Shown here: piece after piece, positions 1 through 6,022 of the stretch | Layout: every line of letters begins with the position of its first letter | How positions within the stretch are numbered: position 1 is the stretch's first letter | DNA from: Bacteroidota bacterium | Lineage (GTDB): Bacteria; Bacteroidota; Bacteroidia; Bacteroidales; Dysgonomonadaceae | DNA length: 6,022 nucleotides | Assembly: GCA_023418255.1 (NCBI GenBank) | Contig: JAEZZZ010000139.1 | Span: forward strand, 1-6,022 | Reading direction: 5' to 3' | Notes under the pieces: model-generated | The model's database searches: none | The model's input: only the letters and a program-made list of their open reading frames with translations | What the model was told of the DNA's origin: nothing | Program-made: the position numbers and the translations under genes

Positions 1-323
1 TGTTTTTGCGGAGTAAGAAACGTTCAAAAAACAATCATCGGATTAGAAAATAGTAAAACCATTCATCCCACAGAGGAAAAGAGGGGCAAAGAAAATGGAA
101 AGTGTTCTTCATGAATAATGCGGGTTAGGTCATTTTATTTTTTTCGATCTTTACCGAAAGACGTTACGTTTAGTTTAAATGAGAGCAATCGATTTGTTTT
201 ATGTCTTCAAGGTGTTGATTTGGAATGCTTACAAAATTCTGTTCAGTAGTAAAATAATTGATTTGCTTTTTCAGAGGAAGTACAAGACTTCATAGAACTT
301 AGGGTTTCAAGGCGTTATTGTTG
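1..323. other. Intergenic or gene-end stretch with no supported gene
   Basis: This AT-rich stretch shows no convincing coding region on either strand. Plus-strand frame 1 is open from the window edge to a TGA at 112-114 (37 codons, ending in ENGKCSS). It could be the tail of a gene entering from the left, but an open run of that length is also expected by chance and it matches no family I recognise. The other frames are closed within short distances. From 115 to 323 I see only weak dyads, such as TTTCG/CGAAA near 143-160 and GAAGT/ACTTC at 277-291. There is no clear Bacteroidota -7 element and no T-tract terminator for a plus-strand gene. Confidence 0.5.
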
Positions 324-357
324 AAAAAAGAGAGTGTGCCTATTTTGACACACTCTC
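324..357 (-). terminator. Rho-independent terminator of the susC-susD operon
   Basis: Read on the minus strand, positions 357-347 (GAGAGTGTGTC) pair with 340-330 (GGCACACTCTC) to form an 11-bp stem. Ten pairs are Watson-Crick and one is a T-G wobble, with a 6-nt AAAATA loop. Six T residues follow immediately (324-329 on the complement). The hairpin starts 31 nt after the SusD stop codon, so transcription from susC should end here. The opposite side lacks a T-tract, so the signal is directional for the minus strand only. Confidence 0.93.
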
Positions 358-388
358 AAATTATAGTTATGTAGGTTTTATTACCTGA

Positions 389-2020
389 TTAAAAATTTGA
401 TTTTCCGGCATTGGTATCCCACCAGAGTTGTGTGGCGCCGTTGTCCGGCCCACCTAGCAATGTGATTGCTTTTTCAACTTCCGCTTTGTTATCTCTGTAT
501 TCGTCTTCAGAAAATGGTAAACGACGGATTTTGATATTGGAATCAATAATGCCGGCACTATTGTTTACTGCCATCGGGAATTGTTTTGGATATCCTGTGC
601 GACGGAATTCTGTCCATGCTTCTTGCCCATCCGGAAAAATAGAAATCCATTTTTGCGTAATAACCTTTTCCAGCAGTTCTTCTTTTGAAGCACCGTCATC
701 CCATTTAACGGTCACGGTAGAAGCTGCATCTGCATTATATTCCGGTGCTTTTGGGTCTACATAATTGGTCGGTTTAGTTGTTCCTTGAGTATAAGTATCC
801 GGAGAGCCCACTTTCCAATATTCAAAAGAGTGCTTGATGCCTTCTTCGTAAAGATCTTTTGCCGTTCCACCCATTTTCCAACCGCGGAGTGCGCCTTCGG
901 CACGCAAGAAACATACTTCGGCAGCATTGAGTAGACAGATATCATTATTGAACTCGTTACCCATTTTCCACGCTTCGCCCAAATTAGAATATCCTTCGCG
1001 TATTCCTTTATTAAGCACGTTAATACCTTGGCGAACACCAACATATCTACCATTGATTTTTGGGTCTTTATCTGTTGCTTTGGCAAAGAAAACTTCGATA
1101 CGTGGGTCGTTGAGTCCCAGTAAAATAGATTCCATGTCAGCACTCATACGGATATCGTTATATGCATACGCTAAGATATTCAGCGGATTTTTCATCGTTT
1201 TGGTAGAAACGATAAAGTTGTCCTTGTTGTTTTCTATCACGCCATATTCATCTTTCAGTGCTTTTTCGGCTTCTTGGCGTGCAAGTTCCGGTTTCACTTT
1301 CGAGATTCGGACAGCTAAGCGAAGGCGTAATGAGTTTGCATAACGCATCCACTTTTTGTAATCACTCTGATAAACGATGTCGTATAGTTGAATTGCTTTG
1401 ACGTCTTTTCGATCACTTTCAAAAAAGTCGCGAAGGATTTTTTGTGCTTCATCCAATTCTTGAATAAACTGCATGTATACGCTTTCTTGAGAATCATATG
1501 CTACCGACACTCCGCCTTCACCATATTTTGAATAAGGAATAGGACCGTATGTGTCGGTATTTCTCATCATGGCTGTTACTTTAAGAATATTTGCTACGGC
1601 ATAAATTTCCAAAAACTCATCTTTATCTTTTGTGAGTTTTTTAAGTTTCAACCAAGGTGCCATTACGCGTTCGTTATAGATCTTGAATGACCACAAGTTC
1701 CATCCTCCCATCAAATTATAGTTGGCGTTGTTTTTGTCGCCATTGAATGGTGTGGGAGGCGCCATGTATCCAGAGAAGATGTCCGCGCCTAAGTTTTGTG
1801 CTATCTGAAAATCCCAATCCCAGTTGTTGGCATTGCTATAAATAGATTTTTCCATTTGTGTGATATAGCCTCCTAAGTAGAGCCAATCGCCTTTTTGATG
1901 TTCCGGTGTCACGGAATATGGGTCGGTATTGTATTCTTCGAATTTATCCAGATTGCAGCTGAAAAGCGTCACTGTCAGTACGGCAATCAAAGCATAAGAT
2001 ATATATTTTGTTAAGTTCAT
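389..2020 (-). CDS. SusD/RagB-like outer-membrane surface lipoprotein
   Basis: This is a 543-residue substrate-capturing lipoprotein expected to sit as a lid on the SusC barrel encoded just upstream. A lipoprotein signal peptide is visible: hydrophobic residues 9-20, then lipobox L19-F20-S21-C22, with Cys22 as the lipidated residue. Acidic residues D25, E28 and E29 follow closely, as is common in surface-exported Bacteroidota lipoproteins. Family landmarks are NTDP (31-34), the DTYGPIPYS block (156-164), the FPDGQEAWTEFRRTGYP block (462-478) and a C-terminal LGGPDNGATQLWWD segment (about 522-535). These fit the SusD-like subfamily described by Pfam PF12741/PF12771 rather than classical starch SusD. 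The length is normal and the gene looks intact. Its ATG lies 13 nt after the susC stop with no Shine-Dalgarno motif, so translational coupling is plausible. The ligand is unknown: relatives bind glycans or, as in RagB, peptides. Confidence 0.95.
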   Translation of the reverse strand: MNLTKYISYALIAVLTVTLFSCNLDKFEEYNTDPYSVTPEHQKGDWLYLGGYITQMEKSIYSNANNWDWDFQIAQNLGADIFSGYMAPPTPFNGDKNNANYNLMGGWNLWSFKIYNERVMAPWLKLKKLTKDKDEFLEIYAVANILKVTAMMRNTDTYGPIPYSKYGEGGVSVAYDSQESVYMQFIQELDEAQKILRDFFESDRKDVKAIQLYDIVYQSDYKKWMRYANSLRLRLAVRISKVKPELARQEAEKALKDEYGVIENNKDNFIVSTKTMKNPLNILAYAYNDIRMSADMESILLGLNDPRIEVFFAKATDKDPKINGRYVGVRQGINVLNKGIREGYSNLGEAWKMGNEFNNDICLLNAAEVCFLRAEGALRGWKMGGTAKDLYEEGIKHSFEYWKVGSPDTYTQGTTKPTNYVDPKAPEYNADAASTVTVKWDDGASKEELLEKVITQKWISIFPDGQEAWTEFRRTGYPKQFPMAVNNSAGIIDSNIKIRRLPFSEDEYRDNKAEVEKAITLLGGPDNGATQLWWDTNAGKSNF

Positions 2021-2033
2021 AATGCTATTTTAT

Positions 2034-5000
2034 TTAGAAGTTTATGTTTAAGCTGAATCCAATGTTTCTTGACAATGGGATACTGAAATTGTCCACATTT
2101 GATGCGGCGTTAGCCGTCGTAGAAAGTACCATTTCGGGATCGAACGGAGCATCGCGATAGATGTAGAAAAGATTGCGTCCGATGAGTGACAAACGTACGT
2201 TACTGATGTATTTAGTGCCTTCGAGTACGCGTTTTGGAAGTGTGTAGCCTAATGATATCTCACGCAGGCGAATGTTTGTGGCTTTGTACATTGCCAAATT
2301 ACCTTCTTTTGATGTGTACCATGTTTGCGCATCTATTGCTTTGTTATATTCTTTTCCGTCAGGAGTGACTGCCGGCACTGATATGCCGCCTGCATCACGT
2401 GCTTCGGCTGACTCCAAACTGCGACCATATTTGTTTAAGAAAGACTGAGTTGATGAAGTAACGTTTCCTCCGAATCGACCATCGATTTGGAAACTCAAAG
2501 AGAAATTTTTATAAGTAAGATGGTTGTTCCAACCCAACATAAAGTCCGGCATTACATTTCCGATATGTGATTCTTTACTGTCATCTTGTAGTTGTTGTTT
2601 TCCTTCTTTTTCGGTCACAATCACTCGTCCTTGTTCATCGCGCTTCACGCGTTTCATATACATTTCACCCCATTTATCTCCTTCCTTTAGCAAATATGTA
2701 AAGCCACCGGTGCTTAGTTTCAGGCCGGTTTCTTTATATTGTTCAGGAAGAGAAACCACTACGTTGGTATTTGTGGTGTAGTTGAGCGTGGTATTCCAAG
2801 AGAAATCTTTCGAACGCACCACTTCATAGTCAAGCGTTGCCTCAAAGCCTTTGTTGTTAATTTCTCCGGCATTGATGAAGTATTTTGAATATCCTGTTCC
2901 TGAAGGAGCATCTACCAAGAAATATTGATTTTTTGTGTTTGTATTGTAGTATGCCAAATCCAATCCCAAACGATTGTCTAACATACGGAGATTCATGCCG
3001 AATTCCATTGCACTTGAGCGTTCCGGTTTTAAATCTTCGAAAGGAGCAATAGTGTTTTTTTCAACGTCTCCCGAATCATTCAACTTGTCATATACGATTG
3101 TTTTACCCCAAGGCATATCGTTGCCTACTTGTGTCCACGAAGCACGTACTTTGCCGAAAGTCAACCATGTTGGACGATTGCCTGATTTATTCAGCATTTC
3201 AGTAAAAATAAAAGAAGCGCCTACGGAAGGATAGAAATAACTGCGATTATCTGCCGGAAGCGTAGATGACCAATCGTTACGGGCCGTCATGTCTAAATAA
3301 AGCATATCCTGCCATCCGAATGAAACGGTTCCGAATACCGATTGCAGCTGTCTGTGTTCTTTTTCTTCTTTGTTAATTGGTCTGCCCACATAGTTGTTCA
3401 AAAAGAAATAATTTGGGATACGCAGACTGATTCGTGTGCCTAATTTCTCAACTTTATAGTCAGAAACAGAGGTTCCCAAAGTTGCCAAAACGCTCAAGTC
3501 ATCAAATGTTTTGTTGAAACTCAACAATGCGTCAGCATATCTCTCCGTAATCGCGTCGTTATACACTTCATATCTTCCGCCTTGTTCTCCGGTAATCACC
3601 GTTACTCCCCAGTGAACTTTGCGTTTAGAATTCATTTTTGTGTAGTCGTAACTTCCTCTGAGTTTCAAATCCAAATAATCGGTAAGATTGAATTTAAGAT
3701 TTGCTTTGGCAACGGCTTTATTTACGTGAAAATTGTAACTGTATCTGTTTAATAACCAATAGGGATTTTTATTGATGTCTTCCTCGTGTGTCCAATTTTG
3801 TTTCATGATGTTTTTTTCGGGAGCAATAATTTCAAATTCATTTTTGAATTTATTGAATTCTGTTGTTCCTTCCGGAAACAAATATAATCCGACAATAGGA
3901 TTGAAGTAGCGTCCCGGTGAGGATGGAGCATTTTCGATGTCTTGTTTCATCAAAGCAATGCTTCCGTCAATTTCCACAAAATTGTCAAATAATGATGTGT
4001 GCGAACGCAGAGCCAAGTTGTGTTTGTCAAATTTATTATTTGGCATAATGCCTTTTCCGGTAGTGTTTTGGTAAGAAAGATAGTTTTGTGTCAATTTGCC
4101 TCCGCCACTTATTGCAAACGAGTTTGTCCATAAACTACCTGTATTGAAAAATTCGTTTATGAAGTTGTTGCTCAGGTCTTTGCCAGGGTTTTTCGCACCC
4201 CATTGCATATTGGTCTGTTGCGATTTCCCTCCGGAACCCATTTCGTAGGTATCCTGAAAACGATAAGTCATATAAGGAATGTCTGCTTGAAAGGAAGAAC
4301 TGAAGTTAATAGAAGTTTTGTCGCTCGCGCCACGTTTTGTGGTAATCATAATCACACCGTTGGCTGCTTGTGAACCGTAGAGAGCCGACGCCGAAGCGCC
4401 TTTTAACACGTTGATGCTTTCAATGTCATTGGGATTCAGCCCTGCAAGACCATCACCGGCATCGATTTCGCCACCATAACCACCATCGGCATTGGTTCCA
4501 CCGGTAAATGATTTGCTGTTTATAGGAGTTCCGTCAACTACATACAAAGGCTGGTTGTTTCCGTAAATAGAACGGTTGCCCCGAAGGACCACTTTCACCG
4601 AACTGCCAACACCGGCTCCCGCATTAGAGACCATCATTCCGGCTGTTTTTCCGGCTAAGCTGCTCAAAATATTAGACGTGGGAACGGTTGTCATCTCTTC
4701 GCCCGAAATTTTTTGAGTTGCGTAAGATAAGCTTTTTTCTGATCGTTTGATACCCAATGCCGTTACAACAACTTCATCCAAAAGTTCCGTATCTTCATAG
4801 AGTATTATGTCAATAACTTGACGGTTGTTTATAGGGATAATCTGTTTTTTCATCCCGACGTACGATACTTCAAGGTTGGCATTTCCCGGCACGTCGCTCA
4901 ACACGAATTGACCGTCAATATTCGTTGATGCTCCATTTTGGGTGCCTTGCACAACAACGCTTACACCGATTAGGGGTTCGTTTTTTGAATCGGTAACAGT

Positions 5001-5105
5001 GCCTTTTACAGTAAGCTGTTGCGCATGTAATGTAGAAAAAGATAGTGTAAGAAGCAGAGTGAAAATTCCACTTTTACACATGTCGAAAATTTTCTTTTTT
5101 TTCAT
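2034..5105 (-). CDS. SusC/RagA-family TonB-linked outer-membrane transporter
   Basis: This 1023-residue TonB-dependent transporter imports the ligand held by the SusD-like partner encoded directly downstream. Residues 1-28 form a signal peptide (KKKK n-region, hydrophobic 14-26, likely cleavage after LHA). Residues 31-103 are a carboxypeptidase-regulatory-like domain (GTVTDSKNEPLIGVSV, then DGQF). A TonB-box-like DEVVVTALG lies at 110-118. The plug domain spans about 125-260 and carries the SusC/RagA signatures GNNQPLYVVDG (182-192) and VLKGASASALYGSQAANGV (233-251). The rest is beta-barrel, ending in the expected terminal Phe. The length is usual for the family and I see no frameshift. There is no extra N-terminal STN domain, so FecR-type anti-sigma signalling through this protein is unlikely. 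I chose the ATG at 5105 because it supplies the basic n-region and follows a purine-rich AAGAGAG; Met9 is a weaker alternative. The substrate is not deducible from the sequence. Confidence 0.97.
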   Translation of the reverse strand: MKKKKIFDMCKSGIFTLLLTLSFSTLHAQQLTVKGTVTDSKNEPLIGVSVVVQGTQNGASTNIDGQFVLSDVPGNANLEVSYVGMKKQIIPINNRQVIDIILYEDTELLDEVVVTALGIKRSEKSLSYATQKISGEEMTTVPTSNILSSLAGKTAGMMVSNAGAGVGSSVKVVLRGNRSIYGNNQPLYVVDGTPINSKSFTGGTNADGGYGGEIDAGDGLAGLNPNDIESINVLKGASASALYGSQAANGVIMITTKRGASDKTSINFSSSFQADIPYMTYRFQDTYEMGSGGKSQQTNMQWGAKNPGKDLSNNFINEFFNTGSLWTNSFAISGGGKLTQNYLSYQNTTGKGIMPNNKFDKHNLALRSHTSLFDNFVEIDGSIALMKQDIENAPSSPGRYFNPIVGLYLFPEGTTEFNKFKNEFEIIAPEKNIMKQNWTHEEDINKNPYWLLNRYSYNFHVNKAVAKANLKFNLTDYLDLKLRGSYDYTKMNSKRKVHWGVTVITGEQGGRYEVYNDAITERYADALLSFNKTFDDLSVLATLGTSVSDYKVEKLGTRISLRIPNYFFLNNYVGRPINKEEKEHRQLQSVFGTVSFGWQDMLYLDMTARNDWSSTLPADNRSYFYPSVGASFIFTEMLNKSGNRPTWLTFGKVRASWTQVGNDMPWGKTIVYDKLNDSGDVEKNTIAPFEDLKPERSSAMEFGMNLRMLDNRLGLDLAYYNTNTKNQYFLVDAPSGTGYSKYFINAGEINNKGFEATLDYEVVRSKDFSWNTTLNYTTNTNVVVSLPEQYKETGLKLSTGGFTYLLKEGDKWGEMYMKRVKRDEQGRVIVTEKEGKQQLQDDSKESHIGNVMPDFMLGWNNHLTYKNFSLSFQIDGRFGGNVTSSTQSFLNKYGRSLESAEARDAGGISVPAVTPDGKEYNKAIDAQTWYTSKEGNLAMYKATNIRLREISLGYTLPKRVLEGTKYISNVRLSLIGRNLFYIYRDAPFDPEMVLSTTANAASNVDNFSIPLSRNIGFSLNINF

Positions 5106-5117
5106 ACTCTCTTAAAT

Positions 5118-5225
5118 TTAATGATTTTGATAAAATGATTGTATTTTTTGATTTCTCTTTTTATTTAATAAATGGGAAGAGTGTTTTTTATACTCATTGT
5201 GGTGTCTTTTTTGTGCTTTAACCAT
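5118..5225 (-). CDS. Possible 35-residue leader ORF upstream of susC
   Basis: An ATG-initiated frame of 35 codons ends 12 nt before the susC start. It begins MVKAQKRHHNEYKKH and is strongly basic (K, R and H) with no hydrophobic segment. There is no ribosome-binding site, and the composition is what AT-rich noncoding DNA would give by chance. I list it only because it lies wholly inside the presumed susC leader, where a translated upstream ORF could affect susC translation. Its start also falls close to where transcripts from the candidate internal promoter would begin. It is more likely noncoding than coding. Confidence 0.12.
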   Translation of the reverse strand: MVKAQKRHHNEYKKHSSHLLNKKRNQKIQSFYQNH

Positions 5226-5230
5226 GCAGA

Positions 5231-5264
5231 TAAAGATACTTTCACGTCAAACTAAAAGTGCAAA
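5231..5264 (-). promoter_or_regulatory. Alternative promoter candidate within the susC leader
   Basis: On the minus strand, TTTG (5264-5261) lies 22 nt upstream of TATCTTTA (5238-5231). The -7-like octamer differs from TAnnTTTG only at the last base and is identical to the one in the right-edge promoter at 5981-5988. The spacer is slightly longer than the usual 19-21 nt. Use of this promoter would shorten the susC leader to about 120 nt. It competes with the TACCTTTG element at 5409-5416, and sequence alone does not decide between them. Confidence 0.3.
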
Positions 5265-5408
5265 GCATAATTTTTTTTGTTATCTCATAGTGATAAAAAG
5301 TTTAGCATCGGAGAAACCTAAGTCCGGTAAAAAATCACTCATTCGATTAGGTTCAGATAATAGTAATTTCAATAAAATATGTTTATTTTCGACTTTTAAG
5401 AATTTTGA

Positions 5409-5416
5409 CAAAGGTA
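5409..5416 (-). promoter_or_regulatory. Bacteroidota -7 element (TACCTTTG) for susC-susD
   Basis: TACCTTTG is an exact match to the Bacteroidota primary-sigma -7 consensus TAnnTTTG and faces susC. No TTG or TTTG is found 19-21 nt upstream. That position is occupied by the proximal arm (TCTATCGAAA on this strand) of a perfect inverted repeat. A perfect -7 with no -33 suggests a promoter that needs an activator. The start of transcription would be near 5402. Confidence 0.5.
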
Positions 5417-5431
5417 CAACTTTTTTATTAT

Positions 5432-5482
5432 TTTCGATAGAATGTTTATGTTTTTATACTTCTCGGCTTTTCTCTATCGAAA
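5432..5482. repeat. Perfect 10-bp inverted repeat upstream of the susC promoter
   Basis: TTTCGATAGA at 5432-5441 is the exact reverse complement of TCTATCGAAA at 5473-5482, separated by 31 bp. The arm centres are 41 bp apart, close to four helical turns, and sit at about -35 and -76 relative to the inferred susC start. The distal arm also overlaps a second dyad, TCGAAAT/ATTTCGA (5477-5483 with 5493-5499, 9-bp spacer). The layout fits paired operator half-sites. It does not look like a terminator, because no T-tract follows on either strand. Confidence 0.5.
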
Positions 5483-5490
5483 TGACCGGG

Positions 5491-5793
5491 TTATTTCGAC
5501 TGAAGCAGCGTTTGTTGAATCATATCGAAGGTTTTTGCTTTCAGCTGTATGCGCTTGGTAGTTTTTTTATAATTAATTCTTCCCGAAATCCTAAAAGCCA
5601 CACCGTCAGTTTATTGTGCGGAAGATAACGTGCTTTTTTCGTATAGCTGTCAGTTCATTGTATAGCGTGTAGGTGTAAGCACGTGGTCGAAAATGTTTTT
5701 TGCCGACAGATTAAACTCCCCTCCACCTTTGAAACTGTATGTGTACGTGAATTCGGCATCGGAAAGCAATAAGGCTGCTTTCCCAGTCAGAAA
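5491..5793 (-). pseudogene. Decayed C-terminal remnant of an outer-membrane beta-barrel (TonB-receptor-like) gene
   Basis: A single minus-strand frame, closed upstream by tandem TAA codons at 5794-5799, reads like the last strands of a Bacteroidota outer-membrane barrel. The first 47 codons include FTYTYSFKGGGEFNLSAKN followed by IFDHVLTPTRYTMN, with the alternating polar/hydrophobic pattern and the KN[IL]FD turn typical of TonB-dependent receptors and related outer-membrane beta-barrel proteins. After a TGA (5650-5652) the same frame continues QLYEKSTLSSAQ. After a TAA (5611-5613) it continues with GVAFRISGRINYKK, which resembles a final barrel strand, and it closes at a TAA at 5491-5493. 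Nothing of the plug, signal peptide or remaining barrel is present. The family call rests on recognition of the pattern, not on a search; chance resemblance cannot be excluded. It lies just upstream of the susC promoter in the same orientation. Confidence 0.5.
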
Positions 5794-5849
5794 TTATTAA
5801 AATCCAGACAAAAAACGGAAGACAGTATTACATGAAATACTTTCATATG

Positions 5850-5880
5850 TGGCAACAATAGCGACCGCGCTGTCGCGCCA
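5850..5880. repeat. GC-rich stem-loop in AT-rich intergenic DNA
   Basis: GCGAC (5861-5865) pairs with GTCGC (5872-5876) around a CGCGCT loop. TGGC (5850-5853) can extend the stem against GCCA (5877-5880), leaving a 7-nt bulge on one side. Positions 5861-5880 are 16/20 G or C, in contrast to the AT-rich flanks. No T-tract follows on either strand, so this is not a standard terminator. Nearby, ATGAAA/TTTCAT (5832-5837 with 5841-5846) forms another short dyad. Between the barrel remnant and this element I see no gene. Confidence 0.3.
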
Positions 5881-5925
5881 CGTTTCACGTAATAGATAGT
5901 CTCTCCTTAAAAAGCATCCACCTCC

Positions 5926-5957
5926 TCTGATTATCAGAAAAATAACCGCTATTTTTC
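5926..5957. repeat. Two stacked inverted repeats upstream of the right-edge promoter
   Basis: TCTGAT-T-ATCAGA (5926-5938) is a perfect 13-bp palindrome with 6-bp arms and a one-base centre. It overlaps by two bases a second perfect repeat, GAAAAATA/TATTTTTC (5937-5944 with 5950-5957, ACCGC spacer), which ends directly against the TTG of the -33 element. The compact palindrome has the size of a dimeric regulator site. The second repeat is AT-rich apart from its outer pair and could be either an operator or a weak hairpin. Confidence 0.4.
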
Positions 5958-5988
5958 TTGTATATATTTGCCGTTTTTCGTATCTTTA
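5958..5988 (+). promoter_or_regulatory. Bacteroidota-type promoter for a divergent gene
   Basis: TTG at 5958-5960 is followed after exactly 20 nt by TATCTTTA at 5981-5988. This is a good fit to the -33 TTG / -7 TAnnTTTG pattern, with one mismatch at the last base of the -7 element. Transcription would begin around 5994, giving a short leader before the ATG at 6010. A second TATATTTG (5963-5970) matches the -7 consensus better but has no TTG at the right distance. Confidence 0.6.
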
Positions 5989-6009
5989 CAGAGTAAAACC
6001 TTGCAAATT

Positions 6010-6022
6010 ATGATAGGAAAAT
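6010..6022 (+). CDS. Probable start of a divergent gene, truncated by the window edge
   Basis: An ATG at 6010-6012 lies about 16 nt after the inferred transcription start of the promoter at 5958-5988, and its frame remains open to the window end (M-I-G-K). No Shine-Dalgarno motif precedes it, which is usual in Bacteroidota. Only four codons are visible, so no function can be assigned. The call rests on promoter position and the divergent layout relative to susC-susD. Confidence 0.4.

Larger units (their letters stand above)
5106..5402 (-). promoter_or_regulatory. Long 5' leader of the susC-susD transcript
   Basis: If transcription starts about 7 nt beyond the TACCTTTG element at 5409-5416, the susC mRNA carries roughly 300 nt of untranslated leader. 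The leader is AT-rich. It contains a possible hairpin with arms AGTGAT/ATCACT (5289-5294 with 5334-5339) and inner complementarity TTAG/CTAA. None of its hairpins is followed by a T-tract on the minus strand, so an attenuator-type terminator is not apparent. I recognise no known riboswitch class. The last bases before the ATG are AAGAGAGT, the only Shine-Dalgarno-like purine run. The leader boundary depends on the promoter assignment. Confidence 0.4.

Noticed and set aside
39..113. Short minus-strand ORF of about 25 codons starting MKNTFHFLC
   Set aside because: It is too short, has no promoter or ribosome-binding site, and its composition is compatible with chance.
191..265. Three GATTTG words at 191, 217 and 260 as a possible direct-repeat array
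   Set aside because: The spacings are irregular (26 and 43 bp) and the word is short and common in AT-rich DNA; the flanks do not match.
411..1497. Several open frames on both strands inside susD
   Set aside because: They lie entirely within the intact susD gene in other frames and have no independent start signals or protein motifs.
2524..3234. Plus-strand open frames of 85 and 86 codons inside susC
   Set aside because: They are antisense shadows of the intact susC barrel region, with no promoter or recognisable product.
5289..5339. Riboswitch or transcription attenuator in the susC leader
   Set aside because: The AGTGAT/ATCACT hairpin is weak, is followed by A residues rather than T residues on the transcribed strand, and resembles no aptamer I recognise.
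5409..5482. Invertible promoter flanked by inverted repeats, as at some Bacteroides surface loci
   Set aside because: The -7 element lies outside the 10-bp inverted repeat rather than between its arms, and the 31-bp spacer holds no promoter in either orientation, so inversion of this segment would not switch susC.
5197..5628. 143-codon plus-strand open frame upstream of susC
   Set aside because: Its protein is low in recognisable structure, shows no family motif, has no promoter or ribosome-binding site, and runs antisense across both the susC promoter region and the barrel remnant. It appears to be a chance frame.

Overview
The window looks like a piece of a Bacteroidota (probably Bacteroidales) chromosome. 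It carries a SusC/SusD-type outer-membrane nutrient uptake pair. Its promoters resemble the Bacteroides-type -7 element (TAnnTTTG, with TTG or TTTG about 20 nt upstream), and neither complete gene has a strong Shine-Dalgarno sequence. The intergenic DNA is AT-rich.

Layout from left to right: positions 1-323 hold no gene I can support. Positions 324-357 are a strong factor-independent terminator acting on the minus strand. The minus strand from 5105 down to 389 is a compact two-gene operon. A 1023-residue SusC/RagA-family TonB-dependent transporter is followed, after only 13 nt, by a 543-residue SusD-like surface lipoprotein. The two should form one complex: a SusC barrel closed by a SusD lid that captures a ligand, which is then imported with TonB energy. 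No glycoside hydrolase, peptidase, ECF sigma/anti-sigma pair or hybrid two-component sensor lies in the window. The terminator directly after susD shows that no enzyme is co-transcribed downstream, so the substrate cannot be inferred from context.

Upstream of susC, positions 5106-5408 look like a long (about 300 nt) untranslated leader driven by a TACCTTTG -7 element at 5409-5416. That promoter lacks a TTG at the -33 position and instead has a perfect 10-bp inverted repeat there, which suggests regulator-dependent expression. A second, weaker promoter candidate and a 35-codon basic ORF lie inside the leader.

Just beyond the promoter (5491-5793, minus strand) is what appears to be the decayed C-terminal end of another outer-membrane beta-barrel protein. 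It reads in one frame through two internal stops. The right edge (5926-6022) holds two stacked inverted repeats and a well-formed plus-strand promoter leading to an ATG at 6010, probably the first codons of a divergently transcribed gene that continues outside the window.

I see no CRISPR array, tRNA, rRNA, insertion sequence or obvious new multi-gene system. The points that merit a second look are the regulatory architecture between 5106 and 5500, the barrel remnant, and the palindromes at the right edge.
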